Assembly: GCF_900109955.1 (NCBI RefSeq)
Contig: NZ_FOJB01000001.1
Span: forward strand, 124,001 to 188,000
Source: Aliiroseovarius sediminilitoris
Lineage (GTDB): Bacteria > Pseudomonadota > Alphaproteobacteria > Rhodobacterales > Rhodobacteraceae
Length of the DNA: 64,000 nt
Reading direction: 5' to 3'
A program made the translations under genes and the position numbers. Positions 18,182-27,029 of the stretch are shown piece by piece (positions within the stretch are counted from its first letter, which is position 1; each line of letters opens with the position of its first letter). Under the pieces are notes generated by a model that saw only the letters and a program-made list of their open reading frames with translations, did no database searches and had not been told where the DNA came from.

Positions 18182-18736
18182 ATGCAACATGCCGAGCTTC
18201 CATTTTTCCCTCCCGCCAGATCCCGCACACATGAGGTTTGCGGCGCGGGCGCGTATGTGTTTGCCTTTGCGCTCGCGGCACGATTGGGTGGCCATACGAT
18301 ATGGGTTCGTGAAAGCTGGGATAGCGCTCAGATCAACCCAACCGGGTTTGCAGATTTCGTGGAACCCTCAGAACTGACGGTTTGTAACACGAGGGCTCAA
18401 ACAGAAGCGCTTGCGATTGCTGAAGAGGCGCTGCGGTCGGAGGCGGTTTCACTGGTCGTCGTGCAACTCAACAAGCCCTTGGGATTAACAGAGGGGCGGC
18501 GACTGCAATTGGCAACGCGAGATGGAATGTCCACAGGGCTAGCCATTATTCCCGAAGGCATGGGAAGTCATGCGGCGGAAACGCGTTGGCGCTGCACCCC
18601 CGTTTTCGACCCTGAAGACTCGACACTCCAGAAGTGGGAGCTTATTAAGAACAAAACAGGAACAATGGGTGTCTGGCATGTTCGATGGGATACAGCGTCG
18701 CGTCGTATCACTGTGGTTTCCCCGGCTCGCGAGTGA
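18182..18736 (+). CDS. imuA: ImuA-like mutasome protein
   Basis: A RecA-fold-like accessory protein of the SOS mutasome, identified mainly by position before imuB and dnaE2 and by RSRTHEVCGAGAYVFAFALA, HTIWVRESW, AEEALRSEAVSLVVVQLNKP and ETRWRC...W. The open frame reaches back to a TTG at 18053 (227 residues), but the upstream 130 bases have weaker coding character and no ribosome site. The ATG at 18182 gives 184 residues and sits just after a promoter-like pair, so it is preferred; 18083 is another option. It overlaps imuB by 59 bases. The ATP-binding motif is not obvious, as is common for ImuA. Confidence 0.72.
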   Translation: MQHAELPFFPPARSRTHEVCGAGAYVFAFALAARLGGHTIWVRESWDSAQINPTGFADFVEPSELTVCNTRAQTEALAIAEEALRSEAVSLVVVQLNKPLGLTEGRRLQLATRDGMSTGLAIIPEGMGSHAAETRWRCTPVFDPEDSTLQKWELIKNKTGTMGVWHVRWDTASRRITVVSPARE

Positions 18737-20156
18737 CCGGGTTTTACGCCAGTGCCCGATCGAAGGGCCCTTTGCCCTGACGTTGAAACAGCAAAATTCC
18801 AACCGGATCTACTGCCTGAATGCTGCCGCAGAGAAACAAGGCTTGCATCAGGGCATGCCCTATGCGGATGCGCGCGCTTTTTTTCCAAGCCTGCAAAGTC
18901 GAGAGGCGGAGATCGAAAAAGATCAACAATTTCTACGCATCTTGTGCCGCTGGGCGCTGCGCTATTGCCCGTGGGTGGGGTTGGAGGGGAAGGATGGGTT
19001 GGTTCTGGACATCACCGGCTCGGCGCATCTGTTTGGAGGAGAAGCCCCCATGCTGGCCGATATGCGCACACGCCTGATGCGAGCGGGATTATCGGTGCAA
19101 ATCGGCTGTGCTAATACGCGCGGGGCGGCTTGGGCCCTAGCGCATCATGGCGAGGGAATTGCCTCAAGCAGGGATACGCTGCCCGCCCTAAGAGCCTTAC
19201 CAGTGGCGGCCTTGCGGATTGAAGACAGCATGTCGATCACGTTGCAACGCCTGGGGCTGCGCAGCATTGGCGATCTGGTCGGGGCCGCGCGCGCGCCGCT
19301 GACCCGCCGGTTTGGACCTGGCCTGCTGTTGCGGCTGGATCAGGCCCTGGGCGCACAGCCCGAAGAGATATCGCCACAGACAACACCGCCGCATTACGCC
19401 GTGCGGATGACATTGCCCGAACCGATTGGTCTGTTGTCAGACGTGATGGCAGGTGCCGAACGGCTTTTGGCTCAGCTTTGCACGAAGTTGAAAACACATG
19501 AGGTCGGCGCGCGCAAACTGTGCCTCTCTTTGCGCCGGGTTGATCAGGGTCATCAGCAGGTTGAGCTGCGCCTGGTCCGGCCCTTGCGCGACCCACAGCG
19601 TATTCTGCCGCTCTTTGAACGAGGGTTGGCAGAAATTGATGCGGGATTTGGTATTGACCAGCTGAGGCTTGAAGCCACGCTGATCGACCCCCTGCCAGTA
19701 CAACAGATCAGCCATGCCTCGGATGGTGGAAAAGGCAAGCTGGATGACCTGATTTCCCGGATCGGCACACGGATCGGATTGGAGAACATCCAGCGGTTCC
19801 TTCCCGCTGACAGCCACATCCCGGAGCGGAGTTTCATCATTGCGCCAGCGGCCTATTCAGAGCCTGCCAGTGGTTGGAACCTTTCTAACACACGCCCGAT
19901 CCTCCTGTTTCCATCAGAGCCGATTTCCGGAGCTGGTGCACGCCCGCCCGCGCAATTTCGCTGGCGGCGAATGGCTCTGACCACAGGTCGGGTGACCGGC
20001 CCGGAACGCATTGCCCCGGAATGGTGGCTGGAGGATGACAACTGGCGCTCGGGCCTGCGTGACTACTGGCGCGTGGAAACGCGTGAGGGGCGGCGGCTTT
20101 GGCTTTTTCACACACCGCAAAACCCGGGCTGGTTCGTGCAGGGAGAGTTTGCATGA
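18678..20156 (+). CDS. imuB: ImuB, Y-family DNA polymerase-like mutasome hub
   Basis: 492 residues. It starts at MFDGIQRRVVSLWFPRLASD, where the first Asp/Glu of active Y-family polymerases is replaced by WFPRL, as is normal for ImuB, which is catalytically dead. Further motifs are LHQGMPYADARAFFPSL, VLDITGSAHLFGGE (fingers/palm), a helix-hairpin region (LQRLGLRSIGDLVGA) and a long C-terminal domain with WWLEDDNW and WFVQGEFA that binds partners. ImuB bridges DnaE2, ImuA and the beta clamp in translesion synthesis. It overlaps imuA upstream and dnaE2 downstream (ATGA), indicating translational coupling. Confidence 0.9.
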   Translation: MFDGIQRRVVSLWFPRLASDRVLRQCPIEGPFALTLKQQNSNRIYCLNAAAEKQGLHQGMPYADARAFFPSLQSREAEIEKDQQFLRILCRWALRYCPWVGLEGKDGLVLDITGSAHLFGGEAPMLADMRTRLMRAGLSVQIGCANTRGAAWALAHHGEGIASSRDTLPALRALPVAALRIEDSMSITLQRLGLRSIGDLVGAARAPLTRRFGPGLLLRLDQALGAQPEEISPQTTPPHYAVRMTLPEPIGLLSDVMAGAERLLAQLCTKLKTHEVGARKLCLSLRRVDQGHQQVELRLVRPLRDPQRILPLFERGLAEIDAGFGIDQLRLEATLIDPLPVQQISHASDGGKGKLDDLISRIGTRIGLENIQRFLPADSHIPERSFIIAPAAYSEPASGWNLSNTRPILLFPSEPISGAGARPPAQFRWRRMALTTGRVTGPERIAPEWWLEDDNWRSGLRDYWRVETREGRRLWLFHTPQNPGWFVQGEFA

Positions 20157-23100
20157 TCGAGGTCAACCGCACTCACCACCCGATCGAGCCGTTCCGGCAC
20201 GACATGCTGGCAGCCCGGATGCAGGGGCAGGACTATGCCGAGCTTTGTGTCACCACGAATTTCACCTTTCTGACCGGGGCTTCCCACCCCGAGGAACTGG
20301 TGGTACGGGCGGCTGAACTGGGCTTGTCGGCCATTGCTATCACGGATCGTAATTCGCTCGCAGGGATGGTGCGGGCCTGGTCGGCTCTGAAGGAGCTTAA
20401 ACTCGAAAGACAAGAAGCGGTGCAGATACGCTCGCAACAGCGGGTGGACAATTCATCCCGGCAAATCATTGGGCAGAGTGATCCGCTGACCAAGCCCGAC
20501 ACTGCATCGCTGCCTAGGTTGATAGTGGGCTCTCGGCTCGTCTTGCAGAACAGTTCAGTCGAATGGATCGCCCTGCCACGCGACCGGGCCGCCTACAAAC
20601 GCCTGACGCGCCTGCTGACCCTGGGGAAGCGACGTACGGAAAAGGGCGGATGCATTCTTCACACCAAAGACATGATGACAGCCTGCAAGGGCATGATCCT
20701 GATCGCCTTGCCACAGGGGTGTTTGAATGAGGCTATACCCGATATTCGAAGGCTTCGTCAGCAGTTCCCCAACCATGTCTTTTTGGGCGCTGCTCCACGT
20801 TATGATGGGAGCGATCAAGCCTATTTCAATGCCTGCGCGCAGGCGGCGCAAAAAGCCTCGGCCCCGATGGTGGCGGTGGGCGATGTGCTGATGCACCGCG
20901 CAAACCGTCGCCAGCTTGCCGATGTGCTGACCTGCATGCGCGAGCGTATCACCATTGATCAGATCGGCACCCGCGCGCTGGCCAATGGCGAACACCGCCT
21001 GAAGGCCGGAGCGGACATGGCGCGGCTCTTTCGAAATCATCCGGCGGCGCTGCGCCGAACCTTGGAAATTGCCGACAGGTGCAGTTTTGATCTGAGCGAG
21101 CTGTCCTATGAATACCCGCATGAGGAAACGAGCGAGGAAACCCCGCAGGCCCGGCTGGAACGCCTGGTCAAGGAGGGGTTGAAGCGCCGCTACCCCGACG
21201 GCCCGCCGGACAGGGCGCTTGAGTTGATGGCAAAGGAACTGGCCGTTGTGAAAGAGCTGAACTTCCCTGCCTATTTCCTGACCGTGCATGACATTGTTCA
21301 ATTCGCCAGATCAGAGGGCATCCTGTGCCAGGGGCGCGGCTCTGCGGCCAATTCCATTCTTTGCTATCTTCTGGGCATCACCGATGTCAGCCCCGATATG
21401 ATTGCAATGGTCTTTGAACGCTTTGTGTCCAAACATCGGGGTGAGCCGCCAGATATCGACGTGGATTTCGAGCACGAACGGCGCGAAGAAGTCATCCAGT
21501 GGATTTATCGCAAATACGGTCGCCACCGCGCCGGGCTCTGCGCCACAGTGATCCACTTCCGCACCCGCGCTGCCATTCGTGAGGTCGGTAAGGTCATGGG
21601 GCTCAGCCAGGATGTGACCGCAGGACTGTCCGGGCAAATCTGGGGTATGACCAATGGCGGTGTCGACCTGAAGCGCATTCGCGAGCTTGGCCTTGACCCC
21701 GAGGATCGCCGCCTGATGCAGACCATCCGTCTGATTGGCGAGATCATCGGCTTTCCCCGCCACCTGTCCCAACATGTGGGAGGTTTTGTCATCACTCGTG
21801 GGCGGCTGGATGAGCTTGCCCCGATTGAAAACGCCGCGATGGAAGATCGCACCGTGATCTGCTGGGACAAAGACGACATTGACGCTTTGGGCATCCTCAA
21901 GGTGGATGTGCTGGGGCTGGGCATGCTCAGTTGCATTCGCAAAGCCTTTGCCTTGCTGCAAGAGCACGACAACGTAACACATAGCATTGCCTCGGTCCCC
22001 CAAAACGATGAAGCCACCTATGACATGCTGTGCCGGGCCGATGCGATTGGCGTCTTTCAGGTGGAAAGCCGGGCGCAGATGAACTTTCTGCCCAGAATGC
22101 GGCCTCGTGAATTTTATGATCTCGTGATTGAGGTCGCCATTGTCCGTCCCGGTCCCATTCAGGGCGATATGGTTCAACCCTATATCCGGCGGCGTAACGG
22201 CCAAGAAAGCGCAGAACCCTTTGGGCCAGCGCTGGGACAGGTTACCGAACGCACCCTCGGTGTGCCTCTGTTTCAGGAACAGGCTTTGCAAATCGCGATG
22301 GTCGGGGCCGGATTTTCCGCTGAAGAGGCTGATCATCTGCGTAGATCTTTGGCCTCATTCCGGCGCATGGGGACGATTGGCAAATACCGGGAGAAATTCA
22401 TCGCCGGTATGTTGAACAATGGTTATCGCTCGGACGTGGCCGAACGCTGCTTCGGCCAGATCGAGGGCTTTGCCGATTATGGTTTCCCTGAAAGTCATGC
22501 GGCAGCCTTTGCCATGCTAGCCTATGTCTCGGCCTGGCTGAAATGTCACCACCCGGCGATCTTTGCCTGCGCTTTGCTCAACTCTCAGCCGATGGGGTTC
22601 TATGCGCCTGCCCAGATCGTGCGGGATGTGCGTGAGCACGGGGTCGAGACACGGCCCATTTGCGTCAACCACTCGGACTGGGACAACACGCTGGAGCGGC
22701 GCCCCGATGGGGCCTTGGCGCTACGGCTTGGCTTTCGCCAGATCAAAGGGCTGAAAGAAGAGGATGCAGGCTGGATCGTGGCGGCGCGCGGCAATGGGTA
22801 CCCCGACCCCGAGGCGCTGTGGCTGCGTGCGGGGGTGCGCCCCAATGTCCTGAGGCGCCTGGCCGAGGCCGATGCGTTTTCCGATATGGGGCTCATGCGG
22901 CGCAATGCGCTGTGGCAGGTCAAGGCCATCCAAAGCCCCACGCCTCTTCCTCTGTTCAATAATCCGATTGACGGGGAAAATATCCATGAACCACAGGTCG
23001 AATTGCCGGTCATGCAATTGGGCGAAGAGGTGGTGGAAGATTACGTTTCCACCCGCCTGACTCTGCGTGCTCACCCGATGGAACTGCTGCGCCCCGCGCT

Positions 23101-23536
23101 TCCTGGCCTGATCACACATGCGTCTTTGCAAGATGTTGCCTTGGGGCGGTATAGCGTTTGCGGCCTCGTCATCACCCGGCAACGCCCCGGCACAGCCTCT
23201 GGCGTGATCTTCTTAACGCTGGAAGATGAAACCGGAGTCAGCAATGTAGTTGTATGGCCTAAGGTCTATGAACAGTTTCGCCGCATTGTCATGGGCGGTC
23301 GGTTGCTGCGCGTCACAGGCTACCTGCAGCGCGAAGGGATTGTCGTGCATCTGATCGCGCAGGAGGTGCAGGATCTGTCACATAAACTGACCGAACTGGG
23401 CCACCCACAACCTGAAGCCCTGACCACCGAAGGCTCCCGTGCCGATGATACTCCGAAAAATTCACGCTATCCGGCTCGTGCGATGCATCCACGTGATCAG
23501 GCAAAACGGTTGTTTCCAAGTCGAGACTTTCACTAA
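20153..23536 (+). CDS. dnaE2: Error-prone DNA polymerase III alpha subunit DnaE2 (ImuC)
   Basis: 1127 residues, start ATG at 20153 overlapping the imuB stop. The PHP domain is degenerate (TNFTFLTGASHPEEL in place of the His-rich motif), as in other DnaE2 proteins. The palm has GRGSAANSILCYLLGIT and the catalytic PPDIDVDFEHERREEVI, followed by FPRHLSQHVGGFV, VGLGML-type and LFQEQALQIA motifs, and a C-terminal OB domain (ISHALSL-like ASLQDVALGRYSVCGLV). An extra ~38 residues (about 80-118, between WSALKEL and PRLIVGSRL) are unusual. It performs mutagenic lesion bypass with ImuA and ImuB. DnaE2 of this type lacks the tau/epsilon-binding extension. Confidence 0.95.
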   Translation: MIEVNRTHHPIEPFRHDMLAARMQGQDYAELCVTTNFTFLTGASHPEELVVRAAELGLSAIAITDRNSLAGMVRAWSALKELKLERQEAVQIRSQQRVDNSSRQIIGQSDPLTKPDTASLPRLIVGSRLVLQNSSVEWIALPRDRAAYKRLTRLLTLGKRRTEKGGCILHTKDMMTACKGMILIALPQGCLNEAIPDIRRLRQQFPNHVFLGAAPRYDGSDQAYFNACAQAAQKASAPMVAVGDVLMHRANRRQLADVLTCMRERITIDQIGTRALANGEHRLKAGADMARLFRNHPAALRRTLEIADRCSFDLSELSYEYPHEETSEETPQARLERLVKEGLKRRYPDGPPDRALELMAKELAVVKELNFPAYFLTVHDIVQFARSEGILCQGRGSAANSILCYLLGITDVSPDMIAMVFERFVSKHRGEPPDIDVDFEHERREEVIQWIYRKYGRHRAGLCATVIHFRTRAAIREVGKVMGLSQDVTAGLSGQIWGMTNGGVDLKRIRELGLDPEDRRLMQTIRLIGEIIGFPRHLSQHVGGFVITRGRLDELAPIENAAMEDRTVICWDKDDIDALGILKVDVLGLGMLSCIRKAFALLQEHDNVTHSIASVPQNDEATYDMLCRADAIGVFQVESRAQMNFLPRMRPREFYDLVIEVAIVRPGPIQGDMVQPYIRRRNGQESAEPFGPALGQVTERTLGVPLFQEQALQIAMVGAGFSAEEADHLRRSLASFRRMGTIGKYREKFIAGMLNNGYRSDVAERCFGQIEGFADYGFPESHAAAFAMLAYVSAWLKCHHPAIFACALLNSQPMGFYAPAQIVRDVREHGVETRPICVNHSDWDNTLERRPDGALALRLGFRQIKGLKEEDAGWIVAARGNGYPDPEALWLRAGVRPNVLRRLAEADAFSDMGLMRRNALWQVKAIQSPTPLPLFNNPIDGENIHEPQVELPVMQLGEEVVEDYVSTRLTLRAHPMELLRPALPGLITHASLQDVALGRYSVCGLVITRQRPGTASGVIFLTLEDETGVSNVVVWPKVYEQFRRIVMGGRLLRVTGYLQREGIVVHLIAQEVQDLSHKLTELGHPQPEALTTEGSRADDTPKNSRYPARAMHPRDQAKRLFPSRDFH

Positions 23537-23869
23537 AACAGGCGTTCCAGCACATCGCAGCATTCGGTAGGGATGGGCTCTCTCGCGCGCTTTCTCTGTG
23601 CGGATGATCAATGGCAGCTTCCCGGTTGCGGCAATGTGATGGAAGATCTTTGAGCCGCAAATGGAAAAATTAGTGCGCCAGTAAAAACCCGGCCAATTCA
23701 AGATCAATGACTTAGCAATGCGGCAATGACAAAACTATGTGTCGCGCGCCACTTGATCCGTCTGGCCCCGGCGCTTTACTCTGGTCATGTTTCAATGTTG
23801 GTCTGAGCACGATCTGTCGGCTGGGGCTGACAATAGTACTGACCGCGCATCAATCAGGGAGGCCACCGA
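23537..23869. other. 333-base gap with no supported gene
   Basis: No start-to-stop gene with recognisable content. On the minus strand two neighbouring frames read like pieces of one degraded coding sequence (IFHHIAATGKLPLIIRTEKA, then after a +1 shift REPIPTECCDVLERLF and a stop at about 23535). I could not name the source. The right end holds a GGGAGG ribosome site for the next gene. Confidence 0.4.
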
Positions 23870-24775
23870 ATGAGCTTGGCGGAATATGTGCGAATTCTGG
23901 GGCGTGGTCCGGGTCGTGCGCGATCTCTGACGCAGGACGAAGCCTATCGCGCCATGACGCTGATGCTGTCCGGTGAAGGTCCGCCCGAGGCCGTTGGCGC
24001 CATCCTGATGCTGATGCGGATGAAAGGCGAAACCGCAAGCGAGATTGCAGGATTTTCCAAAGCAGCGCAGGATGCTTTGCCTGCGGGACCGGCAGCCGAT
24101 CTCGATTGGCCATGCTATGCGGCGGGGCGTACGCGTGGTGCGCCGTGGTTCCTTCACGCTGCGAAGGCCATCGCCCAGAACGAAACGCGCGTTTTGCTGC
24201 ACGGCTGGAACAAGCCCGACGCACGGGTCCGTGCCGGACTGGACGTGCTTTCCATCCCCTTCTGCACCACTCTGGACGACGCGGCATCCGCGCTTGACCA
24301 CGGACAGATTGCCTATCTGCCACTCGAGATAATTCACCCACGCCTTTTTGCACTGCTCAATCTGCGGGATGCTTTTGGACTCCGGTCATGTGTAAACACA
24401 GTGTGCAGAATGCTGAACCCCGGTCGCGCCGTGGCAAGCGTTCAGGGCGTGTTTCATCCATCATACCGGCTGTTGCAGGCCGACGCGGCACAGCTTCTTG
24501 GGTGGGAGGCATTGACGGTAATCAAAGGCGGCGGCGGCGAGTTCGAACGTCATCCCGGCAAGACCGTTGAAGCGTTTGGATTGCGTCAGGGCCGGCCCTG
24601 GCAAGGCAGCGTGCCGCCCTTGGTAAATGAAACCGCCCGCCTTCAGGATTATGATGGACCTCTGGTTCCCGTCGACGCGCCATTTGCGCAAGCCATGGTC
24701 GCTGGGACCATCGACCTTGCCCGTGACACACTTGCCGGAGCATGCCCATCTGGTCGCCAAAGGGATTCGGCCTGA
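23870..24775 (+). CDS. TrpD2/YbiB-like glycosyltransferase-family-3 protein
   Basis: A 301-residue protein of the anthranilate phosphoribosyltransferase fold. The N-terminal helical domain (residues 5-70) has RSLTQDEAYRAMTLMLSGE, PPEAVGAILMLMRMKGETAS and EIAGF. The glycine-rich GTGGD loop of true TrpD is absent (here YAAGRTRGAPWFLHAAKAIA). RMLNPGRAVASVQGVFHPSY and GGGGEFERHPGKT are as in the TrpD2/YbiB branch, some members of which bind DNA and respond to SOS in Escherichia coli. The start has GGAGG upstream. A tryptophan role is unlikely; sitting after the mutasome fits, but does not prove, a DNA-related role. Confidence 0.8.
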   Translation: MSLAEYVRILGRGPGRARSLTQDEAYRAMTLMLSGEGPPEAVGAILMLMRMKGETASEIAGFSKAAQDALPAGPAADLDWPCYAAGRTRGAPWFLHAAKAIAQNETRVLLHGWNKPDARVRAGLDVLSIPFCTTLDDAASALDHGQIAYLPLEIIHPRLFALLNLRDAFGLRSCVNTVCRMLNPGRAVASVQGVFHPSYRLLQADAAQLLGWEALTVIKGGGGEFERHPGKTVEAFGLRQGRPWQGSVPPLVNETARLQDYDGPLVPVDAPFAQAMVAGTIDLARDTLAGACPSGRQRDSA

Positions 24776-24781
24776 GCGTGT

Positions 24782-25006
24782 TTACCGCCAGTAATCATTG
24801 GCCGCAGCGACCGTGGCAAAATGAGTTGCGACCACCTGACTGACCGCGATCAACGCCTCGGCGTCCTCTGCATATTCGGGGCGCATTCGACTGCGGGCTT
24901 CGTCATCGGGTTGGGTCATCTTGACCGCAACACGTGCCAGTTTGACAGCCATCTCATAGCCTTGCTCAGGTGTTTCCGTGATCAGGGATGGAAGCCAGGA
25001 TGACAT
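24782..25006 (-). CDS. Hypothetical small protein
   Basis: 74 residues, start ATG at 25006 with AAAGGA six bases upstream, which clearly marks it over the longer open frame to 25141. Predicted mostly helical and soluble: MSSWLPSLITETPEQGYEMA, LARVAVKMTQPDDEARSRMR, ALIAVSQVVATHFATVAAAN. No signal peptide or membrane span. It is convergent with the TrpD2-like gene, with six bases between the stops, and divergent from the hydroxyacid dehydrogenase. I do not recognise the family. Confidence 0.6.
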   Translation of the reverse strand: MSSWLPSLITETPEQGYEMAVKLARVAVKMTQPDDEARSRMRPEYAEDAEALIAVSQVVATHFATVAAANDYWR

Positions 25007-25167
25007 GATATGTCCTTTCACGCAGGCATCTTTCGCCCATAGTTTGGGTCCACCGCGCCGACAAAGCAACACCTCGCCTGATCCGACGAAACAGGTCTGT
25101 TCGCATTGGCCTATGATCGTGGTATCAGGTAGTGTTTTCAACAGGTTAAATATAACAGGAATACGCC

Positions 25168-26181
25168 ATGAAAATCGTGCGGACGGACAGCGAGCTTCAG
25201 ACGCCGAAACTGGACGCAGACCTGACTGCGGCCGGTCATGACCTGGTGCTGTTGCCGGGTGGGGTTACTGAGGATGTGATGTTGGCGGCAACGCGCGACG
25301 CCGATCTGATCCTGATGTGCTACACGCCGATCACGAAACGGATGATCGGCAACGCGACCCGGCTGAAAGGCATCGTGAAATATGGTGTCGGCATTGACGC
25401 TATCGACATTCCCGCCGCCATCGACGCGGGCGTGGCCGTGGTGAACGTGCCGGAATATGCGGAAGAGACGGTGGCCGAAGGTGCCTTTGCCTTGCTGATC
25501 GCGCTGGCCAAGAAACTGGCCACGCTTAACACCCATATGACATCTCAAGGATGGGCGTGGCCCGAACCCACATGGCTTGGGTCGGACATCGCCGGCAAGA
25601 CCGTCGGGATTGTAGGGCTTGGCAAGATCGGGTGCAGCATGGCGCGCATGGCGGGGCTGGGGTTCCGGGCAAATGTGATCGCCTACAGCCCACATACCAC
25701 GGCGGCGGAAATGGCGAGGCTGAGTGTGACGAAAGTTGACAACCTGCTTGACCTGATGACGCAAAGCGATTTCGTCACGATCCACGCAGTTCTGAACGAT
25801 GACACCCGTGGCATGATTGGCGAGGCGGAGCTGCGGGCGATGAAGCCCTCCGCCTTTCTGATCAATGTATCTCGCGGTGCGATTGTGGACGAAGCTGCCC
25901 TTGTTCGGGCGATCCGCGAGGGCTGGATTTCCGGAGCGGGGTTGGATGTGTTCAGTCAGGAACCCCTGAGCAAAACGGGCCATCCGATGAGCGTGCTGTT
26001 TGACCACCCCAACGTGATCCTGTCGCCACATCTGACCTTCTATACCGAGGACGCAATGCAGCGGTTGGAGGGTGAAACGCTGGAACGGTGTTTCGAGGTG
26101 CTGGAAGGCCGCGACGTGCTGATCAAATCCCGCGACCCACGCCTGCGCGCGCAAACCAAGGGCGTGGTTTTTGCCGATTAG
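25168..26181 (+). CDS. D-isomer-specific 2-hydroxyacid dehydrogenase
   Basis: A 337-residue NAD(P)-dependent enzyme reducing 2-oxoacids. The N-terminal catalytic half includes IVKYGVGIDAIDIPAAIDAG and VVNVPEYAEETVAEGA. The Rossmann motif is GKTVGIVGLGKIGCSMARMA. The catalytic Arg is in NVSRGAIVDEAAL, the Glu in GAGLDVFSQEPL and the His in LSPHLTFYTEDAM, where the usual SPH.A/G is SPHLTFY. The ribosome site AGGA precedes the ATG. It is convergent with the eamA gene of the phosphonate operon and not obviously part of it. The substrate cannot be assigned. Confidence 0.88.
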   Translation: MKIVRTDSELQTPKLDADLTAAGHDLVLLPGGVTEDVMLAATRDADLILMCYTPITKRMIGNATRLKGIVKYGVGIDAIDIPAAIDAGVAVVNVPEYAEETVAEGAFALLIALAKKLATLNTHMTSQGWAWPEPTWLGSDIAGKTVGIVGLGKIGCSMARMAGLGFRANVIAYSPHTTAAEMARLSVTKVDNLLDLMTQSDFVTIHAVLNDDTRGMIGEAELRAMKPSAFLINVSRGAIVDEAALVRAIREGWISGAGLDVFSQEPLSKTGHPMSVLFDHPNVILSPHLTFYTEDAMQRLEGETLERCFEVLEGRDVLIKSRDPRLRAQTKGVVFAD

Positions 26182-26199
26182 GGTGCGGGCTACCGCACC
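26182..26199. terminator. Hairpin between convergent genes
   Basis: A perfect 7-base stem GGTGCGG / CCGCACC with loop GCTA lies across the end of the 2-hydroxyacid dehydrogenase and the eamA stop. There is no T run on either side, so termination is uncertain. Confidence 0.4.
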
Positions 26200-27029
26200 A
26201 AACCGATGAAGATGATCCCGGCCCCGACAGCCGCTGCCGACATAAGACGCCGTGCCCGCGGCCCTTCGCCAAACCAAAGAACGCCGATCAGGGCGGCGAA
26301 GATCACCGAAGTTTCGCGCAGCGCGGACACGATGCCCAGCGGCGCGATTGTCTTGGCATAGAGCACCAGCGCATAGGCGGTGCCAGACACCACACCCCCC
26401 ATGAACCCGATCAAAAGCATTCTGGGCGGTTGCGCGCGCAACCGGTCCAAGCGGGAGGGAAACAGAAACAGAACGATCAGGATTTTCGACAGGAACAGCC
26501 AGCCAATATAGCCAAGCGCGCTGCCGGAAGTTCGCACGCCGAACCCATCGACCAACGTATAGGCTACCACGGTGCCTCCAACCGCCAAGGCCGCGAAAAG
26601 TGCGTTTCTGGAAATCGTCGCGCTGAATGCGCCTTGGGCAAGAAACATGATCCCTGCCGAGACGCTGAAAATGCCGATCCACGCCTGCAAAGGCAGCGTT
26701 TCGCCCACCCAAAACTGCGCGCCTAACGCGACAAGAACCGGGGCGAAGCCGCGCGCCACGGGATAAATGAAGCTCAGATCACCCAGACGATAGGCGACGC
26801 TCAGGAAATAGAAATAAAGCCAGTGAATCGCGACGGACGCGATCATAAAGGGCCATGCTGACGGATCCGGGATGGGCACGAACCCGATGAAGGTCAGGGC
26901 AAAGGCCACATGCCCCAAGGCCATCATGCCCAGCATGATCACCCTGTCCCCTGCCCCTTTTACCAGGGCATTCCACAGCGCGTGCAGGAAAGCAGCCGAC
27001 AAAACAATCAAGGCGACTTGAGCAGTCAT
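26190..27029 (-). CDS. EamA/DMT-family transporter of the phosphonate operon
   Basis: 279 residues with ten hydrophobic helices in two EamA repeats (FLHALWNALVKGAGD at the start; FIYPVARGFAPVLVALGAQF closing the first, APLGIVSALRETSVIFAALIG in the second). DMT-family carriers move small metabolites such as amino acids or amines, often outward. The start ATG at 27029 overlaps the pbfA stop by four bases (ATGA), so it is translationally coupled and the last gene of phnW-phnA-phnY-pbfA-eamA. This placement suggests a link to aminophosphonates or to a product such as acetate or an amine. The substrate is unknown. Confidence 0.85.
   Translation of the reverse strand: MTAQVALIVLSAAFLHALWNALVKGAGDRVIMLGMMALGHVAFALTFIGFVPIPDPSAWPFMIASVAIHWLYFYFLSVAYRLGDLSFIYPVARGFAPVLVALGAQFWVGETLPLQAWIGIFSVSAGIMFLAQGAFSATISRNALFAALAVGGTVVAYTLVDGFGVRTSGSALGYIGWLFLSKILIVLFLFPSRLDRLRAQPPRMLLIGFMGGVVSGTAYALVLYAKTIAPLGIVSALRETSVIFAALIGVLWFGEGPRARRLMSAAAVGAGIIFIGLVR

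Noticed and set aside
21311-22336. 341-codon minus-strand frame opposite dnaE2
   Set aside because: It lies wholly inside the conserved catalytic part of dnaE2 and has no protein-like motifs; a GC-driven shadow.
23462-23707. Minus-strand 81-codon frame after dnaE2 as an intact gene
   Set aside because: It overlaps the dnaE2 end and reads like family sequence only over about 20 residues; mentioned instead as a possible decayed fragment.
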